From positions 1 to 40,144 of the forward strand of contig JBBFLF010000012.1 in assembly GCA_037481655.1 (NCBI GenBank): a DNA stretch of 40,144 nucleotides. The letters run 5' to 3'. Position numbers and translations under genes: made by a program. Of this stretch, positions 32,369 to 40,144 are shown piece after piece. The notes under the pieces were generated by a model, which did no database searches, was not told where the DNA came from, and was given only the letters and a program-made list of their open reading frames with translations. The stretch's first letter is position 1. Each line of letters begins with the position of its first letter. The stretch comes from Desulfobaccales bacterium (GTDB lineage Bacteria > Desulfobacterota > Desulfobaccia > Desulfobaccales > 0-14-0-80-60-11).

Positions 32369-32446
32369 AAGGGTGGGGAAGAAGAGTGAGCAGGTAGAGG
32401 GAGGTTCCTCCTCATTTCTGGTCGCCCCCTGCCCTTCCCCAACCCC
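32369..32446. repeat. Diverged palindrome copy after livF-paaK
   Basis: AAGGGTGGGGAAG on the left pairs with CTTCCCCAACCC-type sequence (CCCTGCCCTTCCCCAACCCC) on the right, with GAGGTTCCTC in the loop. The flanks match other family members, but the CCAGGGAGC core is lost. It begins 14 nt after the stop of the fusion gene. Confidence 0.35.
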
Positions 32447-32495
32447 ACACATGGGCCCGGCTTTGCCGGATTATTCCACCTGTAAGGAAAAAATT

Positions 32496-32681
32496 ATGAG
32501 ACCTTTATTTGTATTTCTGTTGTGGGGGGCCTTGTGCCTGTGGGCTGCCGGCTGCGGCACCACCGAAGGCTTCCTGTATGTGCCGCCGCCGTCGCCGGAG
32601 CCCATGGGGGCTCAGTTCTGGTGGGGTTCCGATCCCACCTGTGCGCCGGGGTGCCCGCCGGGGAGCCCGGGCTGGCGGTAA
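32496..32681 (+). CDS. Predicted 61-aa lipoprotein
   Basis: A short signal peptide (MRPLFVFLLWGALCLWAAGC) ends in the lipobox-like AAGC, then a short Pro/Gly-rich body with two further Cys (PTCAPGCPPGSPG). AAGGA lies nine bases before the ATG. It is probably lipid-modified and exported. The family is unknown; small lipoproteins of this type often assist envelope complexes. Residue -3 of the lipobox is Ala where Leu or Val is usual. Confidence 0.6.
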   Translation: MRPLFVFLLWGALCLWAAGCGTTEGFLYVPPPSPEPMGAQFWWGSDPTCAPGCPPGSPGWR

Positions 32682-32715
32682 GGGGCAATCACCGGCTGAA
32701 TTCCGGGCTTTGCAT

Positions 32716-32745
32716 TTGACAAGCTCCCCTTCCTCCCGGTAAGGT
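32716..32745 (+). promoter_or_regulatory. Possible promoter of livK
   Basis: A perfect -35 box TTGACA (32716-32721) is followed after 18 bases by TAAGGT (32740-32745), a weak -10 match. Transcription near 32752 would give a 50-nt leader with AAGGAGGG before the livK ATG. Independent, strong expression of the binding protein would be normal for this class. Confidence 0.35.
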
Positions 32746-32801
32746 GGGGCTGGCGGCGCTTTGTGGCGCCCAAGGCACCAGGCTGAAGGAGGGAAGACAC
32801 C

Positions 32802-33962
32802 ATGCGGCGGTGGAGCATCCTCATTGCGGCGGTTCTGTTGGCGGCAGCTCTGGCTACGGGCCCGGCAGCGGCCGCGGAGCCCATCAAGATCGGGGCGTTC
32901 TTTGCCCTGTCCGGGCCTCAGGCCCACATCGGCACGCCCACCAAGCTGGTGGCGGAGCTGGCGGTGAAACGCATCAACGCCGCGGGCGGGATCAACGGCC
33001 GGCCCCTGGAGCTGGTGATGGGGGACACGGAGAGCGACCCGGCCAAGGCGGCCAGCATTGCCAAGAAATTCATCCACCAGGACAAGGTGGCGGCCATCAT
33101 CGGGCCCACCTCCACCGGCGAGGGCATGCAGGTGAAGAAGATCGTGGAGGAGGCGGGCATCCCCATCGTTATGACGGTGGGGGGCGATCCGCCCATCATG
33201 GCCGAAACCGGCCCCTTCACCTACATCTTCAAATCGCCCCAGCGCTCCTCCACCGCGGTGGCCCGCCTGTTTACCTATCTCAAAGACAAGAAACTCACCA
33301 AGCTGGGACTGATGTATGCCACCGACCCCTTCGGCAAAGACGGGGTGGGGTGGCTGAAGAAGCTGGCGCCGGAGTATGGGCTCACCTTTGTGGCGGAGGA
33401 GTCCTTCGGGCCCAAGGACATTGACATGACGGCCCAGCTCACCAAGATCAAAAACGCCCAGCCCGATGCCATCGTGGTCTGGACCGTGGGGCCGGCCGGG
33501 CCCATCATCGCCAAAAACAAGGCGCAGCTGGGGATCACCATCCCTCTCTTCCAGTGCCACGGCCAGCCGGATCCCAAATACATCGAGCTGGCGGGGCCGG
33601 CTTCCGAGGGCGACCGCATGCCGGCCACCAAGCTGATGGTGGCGGACGAGCTCCCTGACACCGACCCCCAGAAGAAGGTGATTCAGGATTTCATCAAGCT
33701 CTACAAAGAGGCGGGGCTGGACAAGCAGTTCCCCATCAACACCCACTCGGGGTATGCCTGGGATGCCGTCTATCTCATCACCAACGCCCTGAAAAAGGCG
33801 GGCACCGACCCCAAGAAGCTCCGGGAGGCCATTGAGCAGACCAAGGGCTACGTGGGGGTCTCCGGGATCTACAACCTGAGCCCGGAGGACCACAACGGCC
33901 TGGGGGTGGACTCCATGGTGATGGTGGAGGTGAAGGGGGGCAAGTTCACCCTGGCGAAATGA
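32802..33962 (+). CDS. livK: Periplasmic amino-acid-binding protein LivK type
   Basis: A 386-aa type I periplasmic binding protein. The signal peptide (residues 1-26, ending GPAAAAE) is cleaved, followed by IKIGAFFALSGPQAHIGTPTKLVAELAVKRINAAGGINGRPLELVMGD, the usual opening of Liv-type receptors. Middle blocks include AAIIGPTSTGEG, YATDPFGKDGV and VVWTVGPAGPIIAKNKAQLG. It captures the substrate for LivHMGF. Ligand cannot be read from the sequence; branched-chain or aromatic amino acids, or aryl acids, are all possible given the neighbours. AAGGAGGG sets the start. Confidence 0.92.
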   Translation: MRRWSILIAAVLLAAALATGPAAAAEPIKIGAFFALSGPQAHIGTPTKLVAELAVKRINAAGGINGRPLELVMGDTESDPAKAASIAKKFIHQDKVAAIIGPTSTGEGMQVKKIVEEAGIPIVMTVGGDPPIMAETGPFTYIFKSPQRSSTAVARLFTYLKDKKLTKLGLMYATDPFGKDGVGWLKKLAPEYGLTFVAEESFGPKDIDMTAQLTKIKNAQPDAIVVWTVGPAGPIIAKNKAQLGITIPLFQCHGQPDPKYIELAGPASEGDRMPATKLMVADELPDTDPQKKVIQDFIKLYKEAGLDKQFPINTHSGYAWDAVYLITNALKKAGTDPKKLREAIEQTKGYVGVSGIYNLSPEDHNGLGVDSMVMVEVKGGKFTLAK

Positions 33963-33971
33963 GCATAGGAT

Positions 33972-34136
33972 CAGGGGGAGGGCCAGGGACCTGAGGCCCC
34001 TCCCCTCCCCCCGAACCCCCTCCCAACCCGCAGACGGGCATTGGGTAGGCAGTCCCGAAGGCCATGGAAATACGGGGTGGAGGGAGGGAGTTTGAGGGAG
34101 GGGGCAAGGGCACATGGTCCCTGGCCCCTGCCCTCC
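33972..34136. repeat. Two palindrome copies between livK and adh
   Basis: Copy A (about 33972-34030): GGGGGAGGGCCAGGGACC-TGAGG-CCCCTCCCCTCCCCC, then ACCCCCTCCC. Copy B (34094-34136): GAGGGAGGGGGCAAGGGCACATGGTCCCTGGCCCCTGCCCTCC. Both keep the CCAGGG/CAAGGG left core and the pyrimidine-rich right arm. They fill most of the 191-nt gap. Confidence 0.55.
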
Positions 34137-34153
34137 AAAGAATTTTGTCGCCT

Positions 34154-35173
34154 ATGCCGAATGTACAAATGATGCGGGCCATGGTGCTCCCCCGGGTGGG
34201 GGGGCCGTTGGAACTTCGGGAGGTGCCGGTGCCCACCCCCGGGCCGGGCCAGGTGCTGCTCAAGGTGAGCGCCTGCGGGGTGTGCCGCACTGATCTCCAT
34301 GTCTATGACGGGGATCTCCCTTCCCCCAAGCTGCCCCTGATTCTGGGCCATGAGATTGTGGGGCGGGTGGCGGCGGTGGGGGCAGGGGTAAGCCAGTTCA
34401 CCCTGGGGCAGCGGGTGGGGGTGCCGTGGCTGGGGCACACCTGCGGCGTCTGCCGCTACTGCCGGGCCGGGCGGGAGAACCTCTGCGATGCGCCGGGCTT
34501 CACCGGCTACACCCTGGACGGCGGCTATGCCGAGTACGCGGTGGCCGAGGCGGCCTACTGCTTTCCTCTCCCCGAGGGCCTGGAGGATGAGCGGGCCGCG
34601 CCCTTGCTGTGCGCCGGGCTCATCGGCTACCGCTCCTACCGGCTGGCGGGGGAAGGGCGGAACCTGGGGATCTACGGCTTCGGGGCGGCGGGGCATCTGG
34701 CGGCCCAGGTGGCCCGCTACCAGGGGCGGCGGGTCTTTGCCTTCACCTCCCCGGGGGACACGGAGGCCCAGGAGTTCGCCCGGCGGCTGGGGGCAGTGTG
34801 GGCCGGGGACTCCACGGAAATGCCGCCGGAGGAGCTGGACGCGGCCATCATCTTTGCGCCGGTGGGGCCTTTGGTGCCCCAGGCCCTGAGGGCGGTGGTG
34901 AAGGGCGGGGTGGTGGTGTGCGGCGGCATCCACATGAGCGACATCCCCTCCTTCCCTTATGCCATCCTGTGGGGGGAACGGGTGGTGCGCTCGGTGGCCA
35001 ACCTCACCCGGCAGGACGGGGAGGAGTTCCTGGCCCTGGCGCCTAAGGTCCCCATCCGGCCGGAGGTGGAGCTCTTTCCCCTGGAGGAGGCGGAGGAGGC
35101 CCTACGGCGCCTGAGGGCAGGCCGCCTAAGCGGCGCCGCGGTGCTGGTCATGGGCCAGGGCGAGGCGGCTTGA
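34154..35173 (+). CDS. Zinc-dependent alcohol dehydrogenase (AdhP-like MDR)
   Basis: A 339-aa medium-chain dehydrogenase. Catalytic zinc ligands occur in SACGVCRTDLHVYDGDLP and GHEIVGRV, structural zinc in CGVCRYCRAGRENLC. PWLGHTCGVC and GFTGYTLDGGYAEY are typical of class AdhA/AdhP bacterial alcohol dehydrogenases. The coenzyme loop is GFGAAGHLAAQVARY. It oxidises or reduces primary alcohols/aldehydes with NAD(P). The start is uncertain (ATGs at 34154, 34169 and 34172; no ribosome binding site). It could reduce aldehydes derived from the aryl-CoA pathway, but the promoter after it suggests it stands apart from the EPS operon. Confidence 0.85.
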   Translation: MPNVQMMRAMVLPRVGGPLELREVPVPTPGPGQVLLKVSACGVCRTDLHVYDGDLPSPKLPLILGHEIVGRVAAVGAGVSQFTLGQRVGVPWLGHTCGVCRYCRAGRENLCDAPGFTGYTLDGGYAEYAVAEAAYCFPLPEGLEDERAAPLLCAGLIGYRSYRLAGEGRNLGIYGFGAAGHLAAQVARYQGRRVFAFTSPGDTEAQEFARRLGAVWAGDSTEMPPEELDAAIIFAPVGPLVPQALRAVVKGGVVVCGGIHMSDIPSFPYAILWGERVVRSVANLTRQDGEEFLALAPKVPIRPEVELFPLEEAEEALRRLRAGRLSGAAVLVMGQGEAA

Positions 35174-35198
35174 CAGCTGGGGAAAAACCTTATAGAAG
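35170..35198 (+). promoter_or_regulatory. Possible sigma70 promoter of the EPS operon
   Basis: A perfect TTGACA at 35170-35175, overlapping the adh stop codon, is followed by TATAGA at 35191 (15-base spacer) or TAGAAG at 35193 (17-base spacer). Transcription would start near 35203, giving a short leader with AGGAG before the GTG at 35222. Confidence 0.4.
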
Positions 35199-35221
35199 CA
35201 TCGGGAAAGGCAGGAGAAAGG

Positions 35222-35887
35222 GTGAAAGAGCGGCCCGGACGGGGTGTGACGACGGTGGGGATGGATAAGAGGCTGGCAGGGGTGCAGGCGCGGTTTCTCC
35301 TGGGGTGGGGGCTGGTGGGCCTGCTTCTGGCGGGCCTGGCCTGTGCTCCGGGGCTGAGCCCGCAAAGCGCCATCGAGGCGGCCCAGGCCCAGGTGGTGGA
35401 CGTGGACAACTACCTCCTGGGGCCGGAGGACGCCATCGAGATCTCGGTCTGGAAGGAGCCGGAGCTCACCAAGCAACTGGTGGTCCGGCCGGACGGCAAG
35501 ATCTCCTACCCCCTCATCGGGGAGATCCAGGCGGCGGGGCGCACGGTAAAGGAACTGCGGGAGGAGATCTCCAAGCGGCTGGAGAAGTTCGTCACCGACG
35601 CCCAGGTGACGGTGCTGCTCCTCAAGGCCCAGCACTACAAGATCTACGTGGTGGGCAAGGTGAACAAGCCCGGGGAATACGTGGCGGGGCGGCCGGTGAC
35701 GGTGATGCAGGCCCTGGCCATGGCCGGGGGGCTGACGCCCTTCGCGGCGCCGGGGCGCATCGTCATCCTGCGCAAGAGCGGGGACAAGGAGCAGACCCTG
35801 CCCTTCAACTACAAGGAGGTGGCCCGGGGCCGGAACCTGGAGCAGAACCGGGTGCTCCTCCCCGGGGACGTGGTGGTGGTGCCGTAA
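35222..35887 (+). CDS. Polysaccharide export protein (Wza/EpsE-like, SLBB)
   Basis: A 221-aa outer-membrane export protein. A signal sequence (LLGWGLVGLLLAGLAC) ends near a Cys that could be lipidated, though the lipobox is weak (GLAC). The Poly_export domain follows (NYLLGPEDAIEISVWKEPEL ... VRPDGKISYPLIGEIQAAGRT ... VTDAQVTV), then a single SLBB domain (YKIYVVGKVNKPGEYVAGRPVTVMQALAMAGGLTPFA). It is shorter than Wza (about 380 aa), as is normal for the EpsE type. AGGAG supports the GTG at 35222; ATG 35261 is an alternative. Confidence 0.87.
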   Translation: MKERPGRGVTTVGMDKRLAGVQARFLLGWGLVGLLLAGLACAPGLSPQSAIEAAQAQVVDVDNYLLGPEDAIEISVWKEPELTKQLVVRPDGKISYPLIGEIQAAGRTVKELREEISKRLEKFVTDAQVTVLLLKAQHYKIYVVGKVNKPGEYVAGRPVTVMQALAMAGGLTPFAAPGRIVILRKSGDKEQTLPFNYKEVARGRNLEQNRVLLPGDVVVVP

Positions 35888-36049
35888 CACGCCAGGCCTC
35901 GGGCCCAGGATAACTGTGGTGGGAGAAGGCGAGCCGGCGGCAGGGGGTTTGGCAAGAAGGGGCAGGCGGGAGCGGCAGGCGGCTTTGCGGGAACGGCAGG
36001 CAAGACGGCAGGGGGCGGCGGCCTGAGAGCAGCCGGGAGCACCGGGGGG
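35888..36049. repeat. G-rich GGCAGG-repeat spacer in the EPS operon
   Basis: The 162-nt gap has repeated GGCAGG units (at least five in 36 to 110 nt: GGCAGGGGG, GGCAGGCGG, GGCAGGCAAG). It has a strong G/A bias on the + strand, with no hairpin of the intergenic family. It may be a degenerate coding tail or a low-complexity leader; no gene is supported. Confidence 0.35.
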
Positions 36050-37279
36050 ATGACAGGGGGGGCGGGCAAGACAGCACGGTGGCGCTGGGGGTGGTTCGGA
36101 GGGCTCGGCCTCATGGTGGCCACGCTCCTGGGCCTGGGGGCAGCCCCAGCCGGGGCGGCGGACTGGGTGGTTTTGCCCCAGATCCGGCTGGGGGGCGAGT
36201 TCGACAGCAATCTCAACTATTCCTTTCAAAACCGCCTGAGCGACGTCATCCTCAAGGCCTGGCCGTCGGTGGATTTCACCTATGCCAGCGAGGTGAGCCA
36301 ATACACCGGCCGGCTGGCCCTCACCGGCATGCACTACCTGAAAAACTCCAATTTGGATAAAATAGATCAAAGCTTCACCCTGAGCGGCAAGAGGCAAGTG
36401 CTGCCCCGGCTGGGGGTGACCTTCAGCGGTTCGTACATTATGGATTCCACCCTGGAGGAGGAGCTCACCGCCTCCGGCTACATCATCACCCGCAGCCCCC
36501 GGCAGTCCTACCGTCTCAGCCCGGGGCTGACGTACCAGCTGACGGAGCGGGACACCCTGGGCGTGGAGTATGCCTTCGGGCAGGTGAATTACCAGGACCC
36601 GGGGTTCCGGGACTACACCACCCACCGGCTGAGCCTGGGATACGGGCATCTCATGGCCAACGCCCGCACCACCCTGAGGGCGGTGGTGGCGGGGCAGGCG
36701 GTGGATTATTCCCGGGGCGGCAACCGCTACCAGACCCTGAATCTGGCGGCGGGGGTGGAGCACAAGGTGGCGGAGGACTTCAGCCTCACCGCCCTGGCGG
36801 GGGTCAATGTCACCCGGATGCGGGAGCTCACCGTGGCGCGGGGGCCGGGGGGGTTGCTCTTCCTCAGGCCGGAGACCACGGTGCAGGCCGGGCCCTTCGT
36901 GGAGGTGGCCGTGACCCGGCGCTGGCCCCGCACCAGTCTCACCGCCGGGGTCAACCGCACCGAATCGCCTTCCGGGGGCGGGGAGCTTTTGGAATACTAC
37001 CGGGGCTTCCTGGGGCTGGAGCATGCCCTCACGGAGCGGCTCAAGGCCGGGGTGGACGGCTCCCTCTACTACAGCACCTCCTCCCGGGAGGTGTCGGATT
37101 ATGAAAATTTGCTCTTCAGCCTCGGGCCCCAGGTGAGTTATCAGCTCACCGAGAGGCTGACCCTGACCTCCGGCTACCGCTTCGGTTACCGGGAGGACCT
37201 GCAGGCAGACCGGAACACCCACCGGCATCTGGTGTGGCTGTATCTCAGCTACAGCCGGCCGTGGCATTGGCAGCGCTGA
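36050..37279 (+). CDS. Outer-membrane beta-barrel protein of EPS operon
   Basis: A 409-aa protein with a signal peptide (to about residue 35, GAAPAGAADW) and then alternating hydrophobic/polar strands ending in aromatic residues, such as GRLALTGMHY, LGVTFSGSY, YRLSPGLTYQL, HRLSLGYGHL and LVWLYLSYSRPWHW. This is the usual signature of an outer-membrane beta-barrel. Its length and position between an EpsE-type exporter and a GNVR chain-length protein match the barrel found in exosortase-associated EPS loci. Function would be polysaccharide passage or retention at the outer membrane. The start ATG lacks a strong ribosome binding site. Confidence 0.75.
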   Translation: MTGGAGKTARWRWGWFGGLGLMVATLLGLGAAPAGAADWVVLPQIRLGGEFDSNLNYSFQNRLSDVILKAWPSVDFTYASEVSQYTGRLALTGMHYLKNSNLDKIDQSFTLSGKRQVLPRLGVTFSGSYIMDSTLEEELTASGYIITRSPRQSYRLSPGLTYQLTERDTLGVEYAFGQVNYQDPGFRDYTTHRLSLGYGHLMANARTTLRAVVAGQAVDYSRGGNRYQTLNLAAGVEHKVAEDFSLTALAGVNVTRMRELTVARGPGGLLFLRPETTVQAGPFVEVAVTRRWPRTSLTAGVNRTESPSGGGELLEYYRGFLGLEHALTERLKAGVDGSLYYSTSSREVSDYENLLFSLGPQVSYQLTERLTLTSGYRFGYREDLQADRNTHRHLVWLYLSYSRPWHWQR

Positions 37280-37361
37280 AAGGACAGGGGAGCCGGCCCT
37301 GCCCATGCGGGGCACGGCGCTTCCCATAGCTTCACCAGGAATTGCATCCCCACGAGACATC

Positions 37362-39110
37362 ATGGAAACGCAACAGGACCTGAGGTATTACTGGCGGATT
37401 CTGGCGGCCCGCAAGTGGTATTTCATCCTGCCGGCGGTGGGCATCATGCTGGCCGCGGCGGTGGTGGCGCTGGTGTGGCCGCCGGTGTATGAGGCCAAAT
37501 CCACCATCCTCATCGAGGAGCAGCAGATCCCGCCGGAGTTTGTCCGCACCACGGTGACGGGATTTGCGGAGCAGCGCATCCAGAGCCTGAGCCAGCAGAT
37601 CCTCTCCCGGGCCCGGCTGGTGGAGATCATCCGCCAGTTCGACCTGTACGCCGAGCTCAGGCGCAAGGCCCCCATGGAAGAGGTGGTGGAGCGGATGCGC
37701 AAAGACATCGCGGTGGAGACCATCAGCGCCGAGATGAGCGAGGGCAAGCGCCGGCGGCGTCCCGGCCAGAAGGACGAAGGCATCACCATCGCCTTTTCCG
37801 TGGCCTACCGGGGGGAGAACCCGGACCAGGTGCTGAAGGTGGCCAGCACCCTGGCCTCCCTGTACCTGCAGGAGAACCTCAAGATCCGGGAGCAGCAGGC
37901 CAAGACCACCACTCAGTTCCTGGAGGCGGAGCTCAAGGAGATCCAGGAGCGCATCCGCACCCTGGGGGACCGGATCAGCGACTTCAAGGCGAAAAACGAG
38001 GGGGTGCTGCCGGAGCTCTACCAGTTTAATCTCAGCCAGGCGGACCGGCTGGAGAAGGAGATCGACCAGCTCACCGCCCAGATCCGGGCGGCGGAGGACC
38101 GCAAGATCTACCTGGAGGGGCAGCTGGCCACGGTGAAGCCGGACAGCCCCATCATCAGCGGCACCGGGGAGCGGGTCATGGACCCCCACGCCCGCCTGAA
38201 GTACCTGCAGGTGGCCCTGGCGGACCTCACCTCCCGCTATTCCCCGGAGCACCCGGACGTGGTGAAGGTGAAGCGGGAGATGGCAGAGCTGGAGAAAGTG
38301 GTGGGGAGCTCCGGGACGCCGCCGGCCCTGAAGCGCCAGAAGCTGACGCAGCTGGAGGCGGAGCTGGCCCAGAAGCAGGGCCGCTACGCCGCCGACCATC
38401 CGGAGATCGTCAAGCTGAAAAAGGAGATCGCCGAGCTGAGGAAACTGCCGGAGGCTGCCGGGCCGCCGCCGGTGCAGCCGGAGAACCCCTCCTACATTTC
38501 GCTGCAGGCCAATCTCCAGGCCACCGTCAATGACATTGCGGCCCTGAAAAAGCAGCGGGCGGACCTGGAGGGCAAGCTGAAGGTCTACCGGCAGCGCCTG
38601 GAGCGCACCCCCCAGGTGGAGCAGGAGTATCTGGCCCTCACCCGGGATTACCAGAACGCCCATGCCAAGCACCAGGAGATCATGAACAAGATCCTGGAGG
38701 CCCGCATCGCCGAGGGCATGGAGGAGTCTCAAAAGGCGGAGCGCTTCACCCTCATTGACCCGGCGGTCTTCCCGGAAAAACCGGTGGCGCCCAACCGGCT
38801 CCTGATCCTGCTGGCCGGGGTGCTGCTGGGGACCATGGGCGGCCTGGGGCTGGTGGCCCTGACCGAAAACCTGGACCACACCATCAAGAGCGCCTCGGAG
38901 GTGGCCTGGCTGAGCGGCCTGCCGGTCCTGGCCCGCATCAGCCGCATCGTCACCGCGGAGGACCGGGAGCGCCAGGCCCGGCGCCGCCGGCTGGCGTGGA
39001 CCGCCGCGGGGCTCTCCCTGGTGGCAGGGCTGCTGGTCTTTCATTTCCTCATCATGGACCTGTGGATCCTCACCGCCAAGCTGGGGCGGGTGCTGAACCG
39101 GCTCACCTGA
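37362..39110 (+). CDS. Wzz/GNVR chain-length determinant (EpsF-like)
   Basis: A 582-aa inner-membrane polysaccharide co-polymerase. The first helix is at about 22-43 (KWYFILPAVGIMLAAAVVALVW) after a short cytoplasmic tail (DLRYYWRILAARK). A long periplasmic coiled-coil region follows (about 44-475), then a second helix at about 482-502 (LLILLAGVLLGTMGGLGLVAL), and further hydrophobic residues near the C-terminus. The GNVR-type block VEQEYLALTRDYQNAHAKHQEIMNK precedes helix two. The coiled coil contains a tandem duplication (38196-38297 and 38343-38445). ATG 37305 is an alternative start. It works with the downstream kinase to set polymer length. Confidence 0.88.
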   Translation: METQQDLRYYWRILAARKWYFILPAVGIMLAAAVVALVWPPVYEAKSTILIEEQQIPPEFVRTTVTGFAEQRIQSLSQQILSRARLVEIIRQFDLYAELRRKAPMEEVVERMRKDIAVETISAEMSEGKRRRRPGQKDEGITIAFSVAYRGENPDQVLKVASTLASLYLQENLKIREQQAKTTTQFLEAELKEIQERIRTLGDRISDFKAKNEGVLPELYQFNLSQADRLEKEIDQLTAQIRAAEDRKIYLEGQLATVKPDSPIISGTGERVMDPHARLKYLQVALADLTSRYSPEHPDVVKVKREMAELEKVVGSSGTPPALKRQKLTQLEAELAQKQGRYAADHPEIVKLKKEIAELRKLPEAAGPPPVQPENPSYISLQANLQATVNDIAALKKQRADLEGKLKVYRQRLERTPQVEQEYLALTRDYQNAHAKHQEIMNKILEARIAEGMEESQKAERFTLIDPAVFPEKPVAPNRLLILLAGVLLGTMGGLGLVALTENLDHTIKSASEVAWLSGLPVLARISRIVTAEDRERQARRRRLAWTAAGLSLVAGLLVFHFLIMDLWILTAKLGRVLNRLT

Positions 39111-39126
39111 GGCCAAGGGAGGGAGA

Positions 39127-40032
39127 GTGAGCTTCATTGACAAGGCCCTGGAAAAGGCCCGGCAACTGACCGCCCGGGAGAGCCCACCGGCCGAGGGGCC
39201 GAGGCCGGAGACGGAGCCGCCCCTGCCGCCGCCGGGCACACCGGTGGGGGAAATCCGCTACACCGTCACTCGCACCGTGCCGGTGGACCGGGAGTGGCTC
39301 CGGCGGCACCGGGTCATCACCCCCGGGGAACACGATCCGGTGCTGGAGGCCTACAAGCTGCTGCGCACCCAGATCCTGCAGCGTACCCGCCCGGAAGGGA
39401 AAAACCTTCTCATGGTCACGGGACCGCAGCCGGGGGAGGGCAAGACCCTCACCGCGGTGAATCTGGCGGTGAGCCTCTCCCGGGAGGTGGACACCACGGT
39501 GCTGCTGGTGGATGCGGACCTCAGGTCCCCCTCGGTGCACACCCTCTTCGGCCTGCGGCCGGAGGGAGGGCTGGCAAACTATCTGCGGGGGGAGCGGACC
39601 ATCCCGGAGCTCTTGCTGCACCCGGAGGGCTTCCCCCGGTTTGTGCTGCTCCCCGGGGGGCGACCGGTGGCCGAGGCCGCGGAGCTGGTGAGCTCGCCCA
39701 TGATGGCGGCCCTGGTGCAGGAGCTGAAGCATTATTACCCGGACCGCTACGTCATCTTTGACCTGCCGCCGCTTCTGCCTTATGCCGACGCCCTGGCCTT
39801 CGCGCCCCGGGCGGACGGCATCATCCTGGTGGTGGAGCAGGGGCGCACCACCCGGGAGGACCTGGCCCGCTCCCTGGAACTGCTCAAGGATTTTCCGGTG
39901 CTGGGCACGGTGCTGAACAAGGCAACGGAGGAGCCGGGGGGGTATTATTATCCGGCGGCGGGAAGGGCCTCCGGCAAGGGGGACGGCCGCTCCTGGTGGG
40001 CCGGCCTCAAGGAGCGCCTGGGGCTGGCGTAG
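39127..40032 (+). CDS. CpsD/CapB-type bacterial tyrosine kinase (EPS autokinase)
   Basis: A 301-aa cytoplasmic P-loop kinase. Walker A is GPQPGEGKT (99-107), Walker A' LLVDADLRSPSVH (about 126-138), and Walker B YVIFDLPPLLPY. A C-terminal YYYP cluster (Tyr273-275) provides autophosphorylation sites. The N-terminal SFIDKALEKARQL is the opening of exosortase-linked autokinases. It pairs with the GNVR protein in front (16-nt gap) and regulates EPS polymerisation. The GTG at 39127 follows GGGAGGG. Confidence 0.9.
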   Translation: MSFIDKALEKARQLTARESPPAEGPRPETEPPLPPPGTPVGEIRYTVTRTVPVDREWLRRHRVITPGEHDPVLEAYKLLRTQILQRTRPEGKNLLMVTGPQPGEGKTLTAVNLAVSLSREVDTTVLLVDADLRSPSVHTLFGLRPEGGLANYLRGERTIPELLLHPEGFPRFVLLPGGRPVAEAAELVSSPMMAALVQELKHYYPDRYVIFDLPPLLPYADALAFAPRADGIILVVEQGRTTREDLARSLELLKDFPVLGTVLNKATEEPGGYYYPAAGRASGKGDGRSWWAGLKERLGLA

Positions 40033-40144
40033 CTGGGAGGAGGGCCGGAGACCGGTGGGCCTCCCATCCTCGCCTCAGATACATAGGGCGGAAAGCGTCA
40101 GCGCCTCCCGCCCTGAGTCTTTGCCACCCCCACCCCACCCCTCC
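40033..40144. repeat. Terminal intergenic repeats after the EPS kinase
   Basis: TGGGAGG-AGGGCCGGAGACCGGTGGG-CCTCCCA (about 40035-40066) is a seven-pair stem with family-like flanks. AGGGCGG (40085-40091) pairs with CCGCCCT (40108-40114) with an inner GCG-TCAG-CGC; TCTTTGCC after it is a weak T-run, so a terminator is possible but unproven. The window ends in pyrimidine-rich sequence that may be another copy. Confidence 0.35.

Noticed and set aside
35888-36049. CRISPR-like array of GGCAGG units
   Set aside because: Units are too short and irregular, with no spacers of even length.
35126-39239. Minus-strand frames of over 600 codons opposite the EPS genes
   Set aside because: Same cause as above: reverse-frame shadow of GC-rich genes; the + strand carries recognisable export, barrel and GNVR proteins.

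Overview
The window reads as chromosomal DNA of a very GC-rich, Gram-negative, probably anaerobic bacterium. Lipid A and heptose-core LPS genes show an outer membrane. Indolepyruvate:ferredoxin oxidoreductase, a YedF-like selenium/sulfur protein and a DsrE-family protein point to anaerobic metabolism. Together this suggests a Desulfobacterota (deltaproteobacterial) lineage; that placement is inference from gene content, not a database result. Genes are densely packed, with many ATGA, GTGA or TAATG overlaps. I see no tRNA, rRNA, CRISPR array, insertion sequence or prophage.

Layout. (1) 77-2803: aroD, aroE, a PgsA-type phospholipid synthase and an unknown protein. (2) 2997-6821: an RlpA-like LysM protein, a four-helix DMT transporter, an MtaD-type deaminase and an MltD-type lytic transglycosylase. 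(3) 7124-7943: YedF and a one-helix microprotein behind a leader with two perfect hairpins. (4) 8079-19345: the LPS locus, msbA - [lpxK-waaF fusion] - gmhB - waaC - Trm112-like - WaaE-like glycosyltransferase - lpxA - WaaQ-like - WaaG-like - MDR dehydrogenase - unknown. It makes, exports and decorates the lipid A/heptose core. (5) 19496-22325: a PDZ-less HtrA-type protease facing a CHASE2/adenylate cyclase gene.

(6) 22734-33962: a composite uptake/oxidation locus. All five components of a Liv-type amino-acid ABC importer are present (LivH, M, G, F, K), interleaved with IorA/IorB, which oxidatively decarboxylates aryl-2-oxo acids to acyl-CoA. LivF is fused in frame to a phenylacetate-CoA-ligase-like enzyme. 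A MutY-like glycosylase without an Fe-S cluster, a DsrE protein, a 101-aa unknown protein and a stand-alone 71-aa gene lie in the same region. Uptake of aromatic or branched-chain amino acids, transamination elsewhere, and conversion to aryl-CoA is the simplest reading.

(7) 34154-40032: a zinc alcohol dehydrogenase, then an exopolysaccharide operon (Wza-like export protein, outer-membrane beta-barrel, GNVR/Wzz chain-length protein, CpsD-type tyrosine kinase). Its gene order resembles exosortase (XrtA)-associated EPS loci; the operon probably continues past the window.

The strongest non-coding signal is a family of G-rich/C-rich palindromes found in many longer intergenic gaps and, as far as I could see, never inside a gene. 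The core is CCAGGGAGC - short loop - GCTCCCTGG flanked by GGGGGAGGG and CCCTCCCCC, with about ten or more diverged copies. Other notable signals are two enzyme fusions (LpxK-WaaF, LivF-PaaK), a near-consensus sigma70 promoter that would make an almost leaderless livF-paaK mRNA, and an attenuator-like inverted repeat before livH.
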